A stretch of 6,773 nt of DNA from Anaerolineales bacterium UBA832 (GTDB lineage: Bacteria; Chloroflexota; Anaerolineae; Anaerolineales; UBA11657), in contig DBHI01000067.1 in assembly GCA_002296125.1 (NCBI GenBank), forward strand, positions 1-6,773, written 5' to 3'. The notes beneath the pieces are model-generated. The model searched no databases, was not told the origin of the DNA, and was given only the letters and a program-made list of their open reading frames with translations. Shown one piece after another: positions 6,064-6,773 of the stretch (positions are counted from its first letter, which is position 1; each line of letters begins with the position of its first letter). A program made the position numbers and the translations under genes.

Positions 6064-6762
6064 TTATTCCACTTCTAATCCAACTTTTTCAGAAAATTTA
6101 TCGACTTTTTCTACAGAATCATAGTATTTATCTAAATCATCCATCATAGGAGTACATACAGACTCGACAGTATCATCAAGCTCTTCTGGACCCTCATACT
6201 CAACCATAGAATCAAAACAATCTGACGATGATTGCAAATAATTTAAAGCAGAATCATACCAGTCAGACAAATCCTTCTCAAATTGTACAAAATCTCTATT
6301 AGTAAGTATATCGGCACCCATAGCTGCCAACAACTCATCAGTAATGCCTGACAAACATCTAGGTGGAGTAACCCTCACCAATTGAGTTTGAAGAGCCTGA
6401 GCCGCAAACTTTGCCTTAGCTAACCTATCTAATCTATCAGAATCAGTAATAGATTCATCCCACAAAGGAATAATCAAATCTTCATAAGCCTTGTGACTTT
6501 GTATAAAAGGATTATAAAAATCATTGTAAGCCATATCTAAACAATCCACAGCATAGTTCAAATCAAGTTCCACAATCTGTTCAGGACTCAAACCATTTCC
6601 TTTTCCACTAATATTATCACCATTATTATTCATATCTGAAACATGCACTACAGTTTCATTGCTAAAACTATTTCCAGAATCACCAAATATATTATTTCTA
6701 AATAGCATATAAGAAATCAGTAAGACTATCAATCCACCAATCAAATAGATACTATTCTTCAT
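6064..6762 (-). CDS. Membrane-anchored or secreted acidic four-cysteine protein, function unknown
   Basis: The 232-residue product has an N-terminal hydrophobic segment (about 4-21, IYLIGGLIVLLISYMLF) after MKNS, then a charged stop, so it is most likely a signal anchor with the rest outside. No lipobox cysteine is present. Residues 25-60 are a flexible Asn/Gly/Ser-rich linker. Residues 61-230 appear helical in about four segments (61-100, 108-130, 157-188, 192-228), rich in Asp and Glu. Four cysteines (C74, C136, C182, C203) all fall in this part and could form two disulfides. RVTPPRCLSG (130-139) resembles the turn motif, a Pro-Pro before a new helix, common in small secreted helical-bundle proteins of unknown role. 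I recognise no family. The ATG at 6762 is backed by a clear GAGGA Shine-Dalgarno (6773-6769), 6 nt upstream, unlike the genes around 3153-3175. A TAG in the next codon (6061) doubles the TAA stop. Confidence 0.78.
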   Translation of the reverse strand: MKNSIYLIGGLIVLLISYMLFRNNIFGDSGNSFSNETVVHVSDMNNNGDNISGKGNGLSPEQIVELDLNYAVDCLDMAYNDFYNPFIQSHKAYEDLIIPLWDESITDSDRLDRLAKAKFAAQALQTQLVRVTPPRCLSGITDELLAAMGADILTNRDFVQFEKDLSDWYDSALNYLQSSSDCFDSMVEYEGPEELDDTVESVCTPMMDDLDKYYDSVEKVDKFSEKVGLEVE

Positions 6763-6773
6763 AAAATTTCCTC

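Noticed and set aside
1..6773. CRISPR array, insertion sequence, tRNA, phage or toxin-antitoxin genes
   Set aside because: I saw no regularly spaced repeats, transposase motifs, tRNA cloverleaf or paired small toxin/antitoxin genes on either strand.

Overview
This is an AT-rich bacterial chromosome window (roughly two-thirds A+T by eye). Its core is a conserved translation block on the minus strand: a DUF2344 'radical SAM-linked' protein, then bL21 (rplU), bL27 (rpmA) and a bL31 (rpmE) carrying an extra RNA-polymerase-alpha-CTD-like domain. Two large plus-strand GT-C membrane glycosyltransferases flank the block. A small minus-strand gene for a membrane-anchored protein of unknown function closes the right end. 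The DUF2344/rplU/rpmA order, together with large GT39-like enzymes bearing beta-sandwich C-terminal domains, suggests Chloroflexota, possibly a low-GC Dehalococcoidia/SAR202-like lineage. This is an inference from gene content, with no marker phylogeny behind it.

Layout. 1-1272 (+): 3' part of a GT-C glycosyltransferase, open to the left edge. 1311-1341: intrinsic terminator for the minus-strand operon. 1395-1850 (-): bL31 fused to an alpha-CTD-like domain. 1856-2119 (-): bL27. 2139-2453 (-): bL21. 2508-2536 (-): perfect-consensus sigma70-type promoter for the three ribosomal genes, overlapping the end of the DUF2344 gene. 2520-3152 (-): DUF2344 protein. 3153-3175: 23-bp divergent spacer with two overlapping -10-like boxes and no Shine-Dalgarno on either side. 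3176-5977 (+): complete 933-residue GT-C glycosyltransferase with a PA14-like domain near its N-terminus and two C-terminal beta domains. 5985-6019: AT-rich 15-bp hairpin between convergent genes. 6064-6762 (-): secreted or membrane-anchored acidic four-cysteine protein. No gap without a gene exceeds about 125 bp.

How the parts relate. The minus-strand genes supply three large-subunit ribosomal proteins. The fused bL31 is the most unusual item: a zinc-ribbon ribosomal protein tethered by an acidic linker to a helix-hairpin-helix module that in RNA polymerase contacts UP-element DNA and activators. The flanking glycosyltransferases probably transfer sugars from a lipid-linked donor outside the cytoplasmic membrane and share a related C-terminal beta domain; nothing ties them functionally to the ribosomal genes. 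C exceeds G on the plus strand under genes of both orientations, so the skew looks replication-linked, with the ribosomal operon on the probable leading strand. I see no CRISPR array, insertion sequence, tRNA or phage gene. The window is mostly ordinary housekeeping plus cell-envelope genes, with a few notable details.
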